Positions 49,120 through 57,091 of a stretch of DNA of 64,000 nucleotides are shown here, one piece after another. The translations under genes were made by a program, and so were the position numbers. Numbering within the stretch: position 1 is the stretch's first letter; each line of letters begins with the position of its first letter. The stretch is from Streptomyces sp. CB01373 (GTDB taxonomy: Bacteria > Actinomycetota > Actinomycetes > Streptomycetales > Streptomycetaceae). The stretch covers positions 62,001 through 126,000 of the forward strand of contig NZ_NNBK01000017.1 of the NCBI RefSeq assembly GCF_002803075.1, read 5' to 3'. The notes under the pieces were generated by a model. That model worked only from the letters and a program-made list of their open reading frames with translations. It was not told the origin of the DNA and made no database searches.

Positions 49120-50220
49120 TCAGTAGCGCAGCACTCCGGCGATCCCCTGCGCGTCGCCGAGGGTGCCGTCGGGGACGAAGCGCACGTCGGCGCCCGTCTC
49201 CAGGCACTGCTCGACGATCTCGTCCACGATGTCCTCACGGGCTCCCGGTTCCTCGCTCCCGGCCGGAACCAGATGCCCGCCGGCGGAGTCGCGCATCGTC
49301 ACGCGGTAGTTCTCCTCGACGGCCAGCAGCCGGACGCGGCCCTCCCGCGCGGTCTGCCAGACCTCGTCGACACCGGCCGCGTACTCCTTGCGTCCGCGGG
49401 CCGCCTCCAGTTCGCGCGCCACCGCCTCCGTGTCGCCCCGCGTCCTCTCGTCCCGCACGGGCCCGATCGCCCGCCACACCGCTTCGGGGGTGGCGTGCGC
49501 CAGACCGCCGTGCTGGACGGACACCGCGCACTGGGCGACGCTGCCGACCTCCTCCAGCGCGGACAGCGCGGCCGGCTCGCCCGTGATGTACACCCGGCGT
49601 GGATGCTCGCGCAGGACCGTGCTCATCGCACTGTCCGCCTCCCGCAGGAACTGGCGGGTGCTCTGGTCGCGGAACGTGCTCGGCTCGTCGCCGATCTGCA
49701 TCCGGCGTTCGGCGTCGAAGTTCTCGACGAGCTTCCTGGTCAGCGGGAAGCCGCCGGTGTGGTCCTCCGTGACCCGGTCGACGCCGCCGCTCCACAGCGT
49801 CACGCGGTCCGCGGAGACGGACAGGACCCAGAACGGGCGCTCGGCGGTCCGCGCGGAGACCAGGTTGCGGGTCAGGAAGGTGTCCGAGAGGACCACGCGC
49901 TCAGGAACGGCGCGGGCCAGCGACCACACCTGGTGCTCGCCCGGGGCGGCGAAGATCACCAGCCCGTCCTCGGCGTACGTCAGGTCCACCTCCGCGAGGG
50001 CTTGGTCGAGCTGCCGGAAGACGTCGTGGCGTTGCTCCCGGCCGACCTGCGGGTTGGCCTCAAGCTGCCGCTTGGCCTCGGCCACGACATTGCGCAGCCG
50101 GACCGGATCCTGTGCGTTGTCGGGCTCGCGGCGGTGCGTCGGCGTCAGCACCGAGACCGCGGGGTAGGGGCGCGGACGCCGCAGCTCGGCGAGGATCGAG
50201 GGACTCAGCTCGTGCTCCAT
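49120..50220 (-). CDS. baeRF-family (bacterial archaeo-eukaryotic release factor-like) protein
   Basis: 366 residues. The N-terminus (LSPSILAELRRPRPYPAVSVLTPTHRREPDNAQDPVRLRN) and the middle VWSLARAVPERVVLSDTFLTRNLV, then READSAMSTVLREHPRRVYITG and the C-terminal VDEIVEQCLETGADVRFV fit the baeRF family-3 type, relatives of the eRF1 middle and C-terminal domains. Roles in ribosome quality control or translational stress are suggested for the family but not shown. The ATG at 50220 begins the frame. Between it and asnB is a 433-bp divergent region with a 9-bp tandem repeat. Confidence 0.82.
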   Translation of the reverse strand: MEHELSPSILAELRRPRPYPAVSVLTPTHRREPDNAQDPVRLRNVVAEAKRQLEANPQVGREQRHDVFRQLDQALAEVDLTYAEDGLVIFAAPGEHQVWSLARAVPERVVLSDTFLTRNLVSARTAERPFWVLSVSADRVTLWSGGVDRVTEDHTGGFPLTRKLVENFDAERRMQIGDEPSTFRDQSTRQFLREADSAMSTVLREHPRRVYITGEPAALSALEEVGSVAQCAVSVQHGGLAHATPEAVWRAIGPVRDERTRGDTEAVARELEAARGRKEYAAGVDEVWQTAREGRVRLLAVEENYRVTMRDSAGGHLVPAGSEEPGAREDIVDEIVEQCLETGADVRFVPDGTLGDAQGIAGVLRY

Positions 50221-50653
50221 GACAGCACGATAGGTCCGATTCGCGCATCAGGCATTCGGGGCAACTCGGCTGGCGCTCGGGCGCATTCGCTGCTACGGCC
50301 GCGGAGGCCCGGCACGCCCCGCGGCGCGCCCGCCCGAGACCGTCCGGGCCGCCGGCCGCACCGGCCCGGTGCGGCCGGCGTCGGAGGAGCCCGCGGACCC
50401 CGCGGACCCCGCGGACCCCGCGGACCCCGCGGACATGGATAAGTCTTTGCCCTTGGCCGGTTCCCACTGCCGCGCCCCAGGTGCGGGGCCCTTTCCGCGC
50501 TGTTCCGGGAGCAAAGCGCGGCCGGAACCAGCGGGTCGTGACGGCATCCGGGTGAAGCCCGCGTTGACCGCCACCGCCCCGGTGGCACACGCTCGACATA
50601 TAGGTGCTCCATGCAACTGGTTCTCCGGCGGGCCGGAGGGCGGGAGGTAGCGG
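50221..50653. repeat. Divergent intergenic region with five 9-bp tandem repeats
   Basis: CCGCGGACC is repeated five times at 50391-50435 (last copy CCGCGGACA). On the minus strand it spells Ser-Ala-Gly iterations, and a short ATG frame covers it, but that frame lacks other support. Further on, CCGCGCTGTTCCGGGAGCAAAG with following CGCGG and GCCCCAGGTGCGGGGC (around 50472-50530) can form hairpins in the asnB leader. No gene is recognised. Confidence 0.65.
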
Positions 50654-52498
50654 ATGTGCGGCATCACCGGCTGGGTCTCCTACGACCGTGACCTGAGGGC
50701 CGAGGACGCGACCCTGCGCGCCATGACCGAGACGATGGCCTGCCGAGGCCCCGACGACCGCGGCACCTGGGCCGAGGGGCCCGCGGCCCTGGGACACCGC
50801 AGGCTCGCGATCATCGACCTGCCCGGCGGCCGCCAGCCGATGACCGCCGGCACACCGGACGGCACGGTGGCCCTCGTCTACTCCGGCGAGGCCTACAACT
50901 TCACCGAGCTGCGCGCCGAACTGGACGCCCGCGGCCACCGCTTCGCCACCGACTCCGACACCGAGGTCGTCCTGCGCGGCTACCTGGAGTGGGGCGACGA
51001 GGTGGCCGAGCGCCTCAACGGCATGTACGCCTTCGCGATCTGGGACGGCCGCCGCGGCGAGCTCGTCATGATCCGCGACCGGATGGGCATCAAGCCCTTC
51101 TACTACCGGCCCACGCCCGACGGCGTCCTCTTCGGTTCCGAGCCCAAGGCGATCCTCGCCCACCCCATGGTCCGCCCCCGGGTCACCCTGGACGGGCTGC
51201 GTGAGCTGTTCACCTTCGTCAAGACCCCGGGCCACGCCGTCTGGGACGGCATGCACGAGGTCGAGCCCGGAACCGTCGTCACCGTCGGCCGCGACGGCCT
51301 GCGCACCCGCACGTACTGGCGGCTGCGGACCCTGCCCCACCCCGATGACCGCGACACCACCGTCGCCACGGTGCGCACCCTGCTGGACGACATCGTGCGG
51401 CGCCAGCTCGTCGCCGACGTGCCCCGCTGCACCCTGCTCTCCGGCGGCCTCGACTCCTCCGCCATGACCGCGCTGGCCGCCCGCCGGCTGGCCGAGCAGG
51501 GCGAGAAGGTGCGCAGCTTCGCCGTCGACTTCGCCGGGCAGACCGACCACTTCGTCGCCGACGACCTGCGCGCCACCCCCGACACACCGTTCGTGCACGA
51601 CGTGGCGCGCGCCTCCGACACCGACCACCAGGACATCGTGCTCGACGCGGACACCCTGGCCGACCCGGAGATCCGCCGCAAGGTGGTCCGCGCCCGCGAC
51701 CTGCCGATGGGCTTCGGCGACATGGACTCCTCCCTGTACCTGCTCTTCCGCAGCATCCGGGACCACTCCACCGTCGCCCTGTCCGGCGAGTCCGCCGACG
51801 AGGTCTTCGGCGGCTACCAGCACTTCTTCGACGAGGAGGCGCGCCGCGCCGACACCTTCCCCTGGCTGGTGCGATTCCTGCGCGACTTCGGCGACGACGC
51901 CGGTGTCCTGCGCCCCGACCTCGCCCGCACCCTCGACCTGCGCGCCTACGTCGCCGACGGCTACCGCACCGCCATCGGCGCCGTCAGCCGCCTCGACGGC
52001 GAGAGCGACTTCGAGTTCCGGATGCGCCAGATCTGCCACCTCCATCTGACCCGCTTCGTCCGGGCCCTGCTCGACCGCAAGGACCGGATGAGCATGGCGG
52101 TCGGCCTGGAGGTCCGCGTCCCCTACTGCGACCACCGCCTGGTCGAGTACGTCTACAACGCTCCCTGGGCCCTGAAGTCCTTCGACGGCCGGGAGAAGAG
52201 CCTGCTGCGGGAGGCGACCGCGGACCTGCTGCCCAAGTCCGTGTACGACAGGGTCAAGAGCCCGTACCCGTCCACTCAGGACCCCAAGTACGCCCTCGCC
52301 CTCCAGGAGCACGCCAAGGACCTGCTCGGCCGGCCGGGGCACCCGGTCTTCGACCTCGTGGACCCGGAAAGGCTGCGCCGCCTCGCGCACAGCGACACCG
52401 ATCTGGGCGGCAACCAGGCGGCGCGGCGCGGTCTGGAGCGGACCCTCGACCTGGCCGTCTGGCTGGACATGTACCAGCCGCAGATCGTCACCGCCTGA
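50654..52498 (+). CDS. asnB: Asparagine synthetase, glutamine-hydrolysing
   Basis: 614 residues. The N-terminal glutaminase has the Cys2 nucleophile (MCGITGWVSY), RGPDDRGTW and RLAIIDLPGGRQPM. The synthetase half carries the PP-loop LLSGGLDSSAMTAL (about 260) and VALSGESADEVFGGY. All catalytic elements are present, so it should convert aspartate, glutamine and ATP to asparagine. It is the ~610-residue Streptomyces type, somewhat longer than E. coli AsnB (554). The ATG at 50654 follows GCGGGAGGTAGCGG. A role in antibiotic or cell-wall amidation cannot be excluded. Confidence 0.95.
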   Translation: MCGITGWVSYDRDLRAEDATLRAMTETMACRGPDDRGTWAEGPAALGHRRLAIIDLPGGRQPMTAGTPDGTVALVYSGEAYNFTELRAELDARGHRFATDSDTEVVLRGYLEWGDEVAERLNGMYAFAIWDGRRGELVMIRDRMGIKPFYYRPTPDGVLFGSEPKAILAHPMVRPRVTLDGLRELFTFVKTPGHAVWDGMHEVEPGTVVTVGRDGLRTRTYWRLRTLPHPDDRDTTVATVRTLLDDIVRRQLVADVPRCTLLSGGLDSSAMTALAARRLAEQGEKVRSFAVDFAGQTDHFVADDLRATPDTPFVHDVARASDTDHQDIVLDADTLADPEIRRKVVRARDLPMGFGDMDSSLYLLFRSIRDHSTVALSGESADEVFGGYQHFFDEEARRADTFPWLVRFLRDFGDDAGVLRPDLARTLDLRAYVADGYRTAIGAVSRLDGESDFEFRMRQICHLHLTRFVRALLDRKDRMSMAVGLEVRVPYCDHRLVEYVYNAPWALKSFDGREKSLLREATADLLPKSVYDRVKSPYPSTQDPKYALALQEHAKDLLGRPGHPVFDLVDPERLRRLAHSDTDLGGNQAARRGLERTLDLAVWLDMYQPQIVTA

Positions 52499-52528
52499 CC
52501 CCGGCCGGCCGTACGACCCGCCGACCGG

Positions 52529-54136
52529 TCAGCCGCTCGCGTCGGGCTCCCGGTCCGCGCCGCAGGAGCTGCCGTCGGCCGGCAGGGTGCCGTACAGCAG
52601 GAAGTCGTTCACCTTCCTGTGCACGCACCGGGAGGACAGGTACCCGGTGTGCCCGTCGGCCCGGTTGTCGAGCACCACGGCGGACGAGCCGAGCCGCCGC
52701 GCCGTCTCCAGCGTCCAGCGGTACGGGGTCGCCGGGTCGCCGCGGGTGCCCACCAGCAGCATCCTCGCCGTGTCGACGTTCTTCACCTTCTCGCGGATGA
52801 AGTCGGTGCCCTTGGGGCGGCCGTAGCACATCAGCAGCTCGTTGAGCCGGGCGCGGCCGAAGACCGGCGAGGCCCGCCGGTACTCCGCGCTCAGCCGGCC
52901 GAGGTCCCCGGTGAGCCGAGCGGCGCCGGGCCGGTCGGGATCGTCGGCGCAGTTGACCGCCAGGGTCGCGGCGGGCTGGTTGTCCGGCGGGATCTCGCCC
53001 GAGCCGACCAGCCCACCGTCCGCCGGACGCGGCGCGCTCCGCCGTCCCGGCAGGGTGCCGCCACCGGCGGAGAAGGCCTCGACACCGTGTGTGTCGCCGT
53101 CCTCCACCAGGGAGGCGATCGCCCGTTCCAGCGAGGGCCACAACCGCTTGCTGTAGAGCGCCTGCCCGATCGCCCGGGCGAGGTCCTGGCCGGTCAGCTT
53201 CCCGCCGGCCCCGTTCGGCACCGGGTTCTCGTCGAGCGAGCGGACGAGCCGTACGACCTGGTCGCCGGCCGCGCGGCGGTCGTCGCCCCACGGGCAGGCG
53301 ATGTCCCGCACACACCAGTCGAGGAAGTGGTCGAGCGCCGTCTGCTGCGCCTCGGCGGCGACCAGCCCCTGCCGCGCCGGCGGCTCGGTCAGCGTGTCGA
53401 CTCCGTCGAGGGCCATCCGGCCGACCCTGCCGGGGAACAGCGCCGCGTATACGGCGCCGAGCCGGGTGCCGTATGAGAAGCCCAGGTAGTCGAGCCGGTC
53501 GTCGCCGAGTGCCTGACGCATCACGTCCAGGTCCCGGGCCGCGTCGACGGTGCCCATGTGCGCCTGGACCGGGCCCGAGCGCCGGGCGCACTCGGCGGCC
53601 GTTCGCTGCCAGGCCGTGAGTTTCTCGCGGGCGACCTTCGGGTCGCCGAGGTCCCCGTTCCCGCCGATCGCCCGTGTGGCCCGGTCGTCGGTGCCCAGGC
53701 CACAGCCGACCGGAGAGGACCGGCCGACGCCCCGCGGGTCGAAGGAGACCACGTCGTAGCCGTTGGTCAGGTCCAGGAACCGCTTGCCGTCGGTGGTCAG
53801 CCGGGGCACGCCCGCGACGCCGGGACCGCCGAAGTTGAGCAGCACCGAGCCCCGGGAGGGGCCGGTGGCCCGGTAGCGGGCCAGGGCGAGGGCGAGGGTG
53901 CCCGCGCCGGGGTGCGCGTAGTCGAGGGGAACGGTGACCCTGCCGCACTGCATGTCCTTCGGGGCGCCCGCCTCGCACGCCGACCAGGCCACCTTCTGGC
54001 GGTAGAACCGGCTCAGGCCGCTCGGCGAGCCGCCGTCGTCCTTCGCGGGCAGTCCCGCGCCGAGGAGGACGAGCGTGACGGCCCCGAAGCACGCGCCGCG
54101 CCGGGCCGCGCGCCGCGTCGACAGCTTGGCCGGCAT
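52529..54136 (-). CDS. Secreted alpha/beta hydrolase, tripeptidyl-aminopeptidase (SlpD/SlpE) type
   Basis: 535 residues. A basic N-terminus plus hydrophobic segment (ARRGACFGAVTLVLLGAGLP) is a signal peptide or anchor. The hydrolase domain shows LLNFGGPGVAGVPRL (oxyanion region), FDPRGVGRSSPVGC, the nucleophile elbow GFSYGTRLGAVYA (Ser), then the TAP-like C-terminal domain VGTRGDPATPYRW (Asp) and ADGHTGYLSSRC (His). These proteins are extracellular peptidases that trim peptides after mycelial proteases. The ATG at 54136 follows TTGCTGGAGGCGCCC. It is convergent with asnB. Confidence 0.9.
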   Translation of the reverse strand: MPAKLSTRRAARRGACFGAVTLVLLGAGLPAKDDGGSPSGLSRFYRQKVAWSACEAGAPKDMQCGRVTVPLDYAHPGAGTLALALARYRATGPSRGSVLLNFGGPGVAGVPRLTTDGKRFLDLTNGYDVVSFDPRGVGRSSPVGCGLGTDDRATRAIGGNGDLGDPKVAREKLTAWQRTAAECARRSGPVQAHMGTVDAARDLDVMRQALGDDRLDYLGFSYGTRLGAVYAALFPGRVGRMALDGVDTLTEPPARQGLVAAEAQQTALDHFLDWCVRDIACPWGDDRRAAGDQVVRLVRSLDENPVPNGAGGKLTGQDLARAIGQALYSKRLWPSLERAIASLVEDGDTHGVEAFSAGGGTLPGRRSAPRPADGGLVGSGEIPPDNQPAATLAVNCADDPDRPGAARLTGDLGRLSAEYRRASPVFGRARLNELLMCYGRPKGTDFIREKVKNVDTARMLLVGTRGDPATPYRWTLETARRLGSSAVVLDNRADGHTGYLSSRCVHRKVNDFLLYGTLPADGSSCGADREPDASG

Positions 54137-54408
54137 GGGCGCCTCCAGCAACGTTCCGCCGCGGACCGGGAACAGGCCTCGGCTCACCCTAGGCGGACCG
54201 TCCGGCCGCCGCCTCCCAGAGGGCGCGGGCCGCCGCACGGGTACCGCCCGCAGGGCCCACCGCCCCCGCGTCGGCGGCTTCGCGCGCCGTTCGATAACAG
54301 GCCCCCCGAAGGGGTGAAAGGGCGGCAGGCCATAACCCTGAACCTTTCACCAGCGTTTTACGGGGTGCGGGTGAGCGCCCGCGACCATGTCTGGAAGGCA
54401 GGAAACCT

Positions 54409-55074
54409 ATGAAACGGGTCACGCGGAACAGTGTGATCGCCGTGGCCGCCGCCTCCGGCGCGATGGCGATGGCGATGCCGGTGTCCGCCTTCGCGGCGGA
54501 CGGCGGCGCCGTGGCGGAGGGTGCCGCGGCCGGCTCGCCCGGTGTGCTCTCCGGAAACACCGTCCAGCTGCCGGTGGACGTTCCGATCAACGTGTGCGGG
54601 AACACCGTGGACGTGGTGGGGCTTCTCAACCCCGCGGCGGGCAACCGGTGCGCCAACGCGTCCGCCGGGAGGGATCGGACGCCGACGACCGACGGTGCGG
54701 TGGCACAGGCCACCACGCACGACTCCCCCGGGGTGGTCTCCGGCAACACCATCCAGTTGCCGGTGCACGTTCCGGTGAATGTCAGCGGCAACAGCGTGAA
54801 CGTGGTGGGCATCGGCAACCCGGCCTCCGGCAACACGTCCACGAACACGCCGGGCGACCACGTCACCCCGACGCCTCCGCCGCCCGTGCGGTCCTTGCCG
54901 CAGCCGGTGCCGCGGCACGTGACGCATCCCCGGCCCGTGTCCGTGCCCCGGACGCAGGTGTCGCTCGCCCACACCGGCGCGGACCAGACCGCGCCGGTGA
55001 TGGCCGCGGGCGCGGCCCTGGTGCTCGGCGGAGCGGTCCTGTACCGGCGTTTCCGGCCCGCCGCGCTTCGCTGA
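54409..55074 (+). CDS. Long chaplin with LAHTG sortase signal
   Basis: 221 residues. Signal peptide (about 1-30, ending SAFAADGG). Two chaplin domains follow: the first (about 43-85) has NVCGNTVDVVG and GNRCAN, the usual disulfide pair; the second (about 105-145) has NVSGNSVNVVG and GNTSTN, in which both cysteines are replaced. A Pro-rich spacer then leads to the sorting signal LAHTG, a membrane helix and RRFRPAALR. This is the ChpA/B/C class that sortase fixes to the wall to build the hydrophobic aerial sheath. The ATG at 54409 follows GGCAGGAAACC. A 48-bp palindrome terminates the gene. Confidence 0.95.
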   Translation: MKRVTRNSVIAVAAASGAMAMAMPVSAFAADGGAVAEGAAAGSPGVLSGNTVQLPVDVPINVCGNTVDVVGLLNPAAGNRCANASAGRDRTPTTDGAVAQATTHDSPGVVSGNTIQLPVHVPVNVSGNSVNVVGIGNPASGNTSTNTPGDHVTPTPPPPVRSLPQPVPRHVTHPRPVSVPRTQVSLAHTGADQTAPVMAAGAALVLGGAVLYRRFRPAALR

Positions 55075-55085
55075 CGGATCCGCGC

Positions 55086-55133
55086 CCGCGGCGGAGGCCC
55101 ACCGGACACGTGTCCGGTGGGCCTCCGCCGCGG
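55086..55133. terminator. 48-bp perfect palindrome after the chaplin gene
   Basis: Two 24-nt arms from CCGCGGCGGAGGCCC to GGGCCTCCGCCGCGG are exactly self-complementary with the centre at CAC|GTG and no loop base. As RNA it gives a stem of about 22 bp, sufficient for a strong terminator, and it would shield the downstream GNAT gene. Confidence 0.85.
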
Positions 55134-55208
55134 TGCGGGCCCGACGGCCGCGGACCCCGCACCGAAAACCTGTTGCCGAGGACGTCCGCGCTTTGGTCCA
55201 GTTGGCGT

Positions 55209-55985
55209 ATGGATCACGCTGCGGTACTCGCCCTGTACGACCGGGACCTGCGCGAAGGCGCCGAACCCGACGGTTCCGGCTCACGCGTGGAGCGCGCCGG
55301 GAAGGTGGTGCGCCAGATCGGCTCGGCCCAGGACTGGAACGGCGTGCTGTGGTCGGACCTGGACGAGTCCTCCGCGGACGCCGCGATCGCCGAGCAGACA
55401 GCCCGCTACGGCGAGTCCAGCCTCGCCTTCGAGTGGAAGGTGTACGGGCACGACCAGCCCGCGGACCTCGGCCGGCGCCTCCTGGCCGCCGGCTTCGCGG
55501 CCGAGCCGCAGGAGACGCTGATGGTCGCCGAGATCGCCGAGCTGGACCTCGGTACCGAGCCGCCCGAGGGCGTGCGCCTGCGCACGGTCACCGACGAGGC
55601 GGGTGTCGATCTGCTGGTCGGCGTGCACGAGCAGGTGTTCGGTAGGGACGGCTTCCGTCTGCGCCACCGCCTGCTCGCCGGGCTCGCCGCCGAACCGGAC
55701 ACGCTGGTCGCCGTCGTCGCCCTCGCCGGTGACGTGCCGGTGAGCGCGGCCCGGATGGAGCTGCTGCCCAGGACGGGGTTCGCGGGCCTGTGGGGCGGTG
55801 GCACCCTCGAGGGCTGGCGGGGCCGTGGCGTCTACCGCGCCCTCGTCGCCCACCGCGCCCGTGTCGCCGCCGACCGTGGCTGCCGCTACCTCCAGGTCGA
55901 CGCCTCCAGCCGCAGCCGCCCCATCCTCGAACGCCTCGGCTTCACCGCCCTGACCACCACGACGCCGTACGTGTACGAGCCCTAG
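55209..55985 (+). CDS. GNAT-family N-acetyltransferase, double-domain type
   Basis: 258 residues. The N-terminal half (about 1-115) is a degenerate GNAT-like fold; the C-terminal half (about 115-258) has VRLRTVTDEAGVDLLV, PVSAARMELLPRTGFAGLWGG and the acetyl-CoA loop EGWRGRGVYRALVAHRARVA, with LERLGFTALTTTTPYVYEP at the end. Acceptor unknown. The ATG at 55209 has no Shine-Dalgarno and lies 76 bp after the palindrome. The gene is convergent with the GlsB-family gene and a hairpin lies between. Confidence 0.87.
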   Translation: MDHAAVLALYDRDLREGAEPDGSGSRVERAGKVVRQIGSAQDWNGVLWSDLDESSADAAIAEQTARYGESSLAFEWKVYGHDQPADLGRRLLAAGFAAEPQETLMVAEIAELDLGTEPPEGVRLRTVTDEAGVDLLVGVHEQVFGRDGFRLRHRLLAGLAAEPDTLVAVVALAGDVPVSAARMELLPRTGFAGLWGGGTLEGWRGRGVYRALVAHRARVAADRGCRYLQVDASSRSRPILERLGFTALTTTTPYVYEP

Positions 55986-55992
55986 AGAGGTC

Positions 55993-56029
55993 CTGAGCCC
56001 GGCGGTCCAAGCGGGGCCGCCGGGCTCAG
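55993..56029. terminator. 13-bp stem hairpin between convergent genes
   Basis: CTGAGCCCGGCGG and CCGCCGGGCTCAG are perfectly complementary around an 11-nt loop, overlapping the last bases of the minus-strand GlsB-family gene. Confidence 0.8.
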
Positions 56030-56292
56030 CGGTGCCCTGCCTTCGCCCGGTCCAGCATCGACACACCCAGCGCGGCGAGGGCGATCTGGATGAGCCATTC
56101 GATCCAGTCGACGCCCTTGGTGTCCGCGACGCCCAGCGCCGAGGCGATCGCCGCGCCGACCAGCGCGGCCACGATGCCGATGAGGATCGTCCAGAGAACG
56201 CCTATGTGCTGGCGTCCGGGAACGACGAGCCGTCCCAGGACACCAATGATCAAGCCGATGACGATGGCACTGATGATGCCCGTGATCTCCAT
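56026..56292 (-). CDS. GlsB/YeaQ/YmgE family small membrane protein
   Basis: 88 residues, three hydrophobic segments: ITGIISAIVIGLIIGVLGRLVV, GVLWTILIGIVAALVGAAIA and IEWLIQIALAALGVSML, with the family's GRLVVPG loop after the first. Transglycosylase-associated/GlsB proteins are stress-linked membrane components of unknown mechanism. The ATG at 56292 follows GAGGGGCGGAAG; extension to 56385 is arginine/glycine-rich and not family-like. It is downstream of the ECF sigma gene on the same strand, 102 bp apart, so cotranscription is possible. Confidence 0.9.
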   Translation of the reverse strand: MEITGIISAIVIGLIIGVLGRLVVPGRQHIGVLWTILIGIVAALVGAAIASALGVADTKGVDWIEWLIQIALAALGVSMLDRAKAGHR

Positions 56293-56394
56293 CTTCCGCC
56301 CCTCTGCGTCGTGACCCCCGCGCCCTTTCGCATTCCCGCTGGAACCGGAGCCACACCGGTCGGGTTCCGCCGCCCCGCCCGGCACCGTCCCTTC

Positions 56395-56967
56395 TCAGGT
56401 CCCCCGTGGCATGGCGTACGGCTCCTCACCGCACGCCTGCTGCTGGAGGCGGCGCCGCAGCTCGTGCAGGCCCCGGCGGGAGTGGCTCTTGACGGTGCCC
56501 AGCGGCCAGCCGGTGCGCGCCGCGATCTGGGTCTGGGTGAGGTCCTCGAAGAAGGCCAGCCGCAGCACACGGCGCTGGGCCGCCGGGAGCCGGTCCAGCT
56601 CGTACCCGACCAGGACGCGGTCGAGGGCGGCCTCCGGCCGGCCGTCGGCCGGATCGGCGGAGCCCAGGGCCGACCCGGCGGCGGCGACCAGCTCCCCGCG
56701 ACGGGTCCGGGCGGCCAGCGCGTCGGCGATCCTGCGCCGGGTGATGCCGACGATCCACCCGGCGAGCGGGCCGCGCTCGGGCCGGTAGCCGTGCCTGCCC
56801 CGCCAGACGCCCAGGAAGACCTGCTGGGTCACGTCCTCCGCCTCCTTGGCGTCTCCCAGGGACCGCCAGGCCAGCGTGTGCACCAGCGCCGACCAGCGGT
56901 GGTAGACGGCGGCGAGGCAGGCGTCGTCGCCCGCCACGAGGCCACGCGCGAGGTCTTCCGGTGTCAT
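56395..56967 (-). CDS. ECF-type RNA polymerase sigma factor
   Basis: 190 residues. Sigma region 2 (about 15-80: YHRWSALVHTLAWRSLGDAKEAEDVTQQVFLGVWRG, quoted by its key DA-x-DVTQ segment) and region 4 (about 125-175: LPAAQRRVLRLAFFEDLTQ then TGWPLGTVKSHSRRGLHEL) are both clear. The ATG at 56967 has ACAGGAG eight bases upstream, better than the GTG at 57000. No anti-sigma factor gene with a zinc-binding motif lies next to it; the neighbours are a GlsB-like membrane protein and a photolyase. A photo- or stress-responsive role is possible. Confidence 0.9.
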   Translation of the reverse strand: MTPEDLARGLVAGDDACLAAVYHRWSALVHTLAWRSLGDAKEAEDVTQQVFLGVWRGRHGYRPERGPLAGWIVGITRRRIADALAARTRRGELVAAAGSALGSADPADGRPEAALDRVLVGYELDRLPAAQRRVLRLAFFEDLTQTQIAARTGWPLGTVKSHSRRGLHELRRRLQQQACGEEPYAMPRGT

Positions 56968-57091
56968 GACGACGGCTCCTGTGACGGCTCCCCGGGGCAC
57001 GCCCCCGTACCACCATCGTGTGATCGCCGGCCGCTCCCCTCAACTCGCATCGCTTCCGCACCGTTTTTCCCAGGGCGCCGAGCGCGGCTCC

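Noticed and set aside
50305..50452. Short minus-strand frame encoding Ser-Ala-Gly repeats
   Set aside because: The apparent protein is only the translation of the 9-bp tandem repeat; no ribosome site, signal or similarity supports it.
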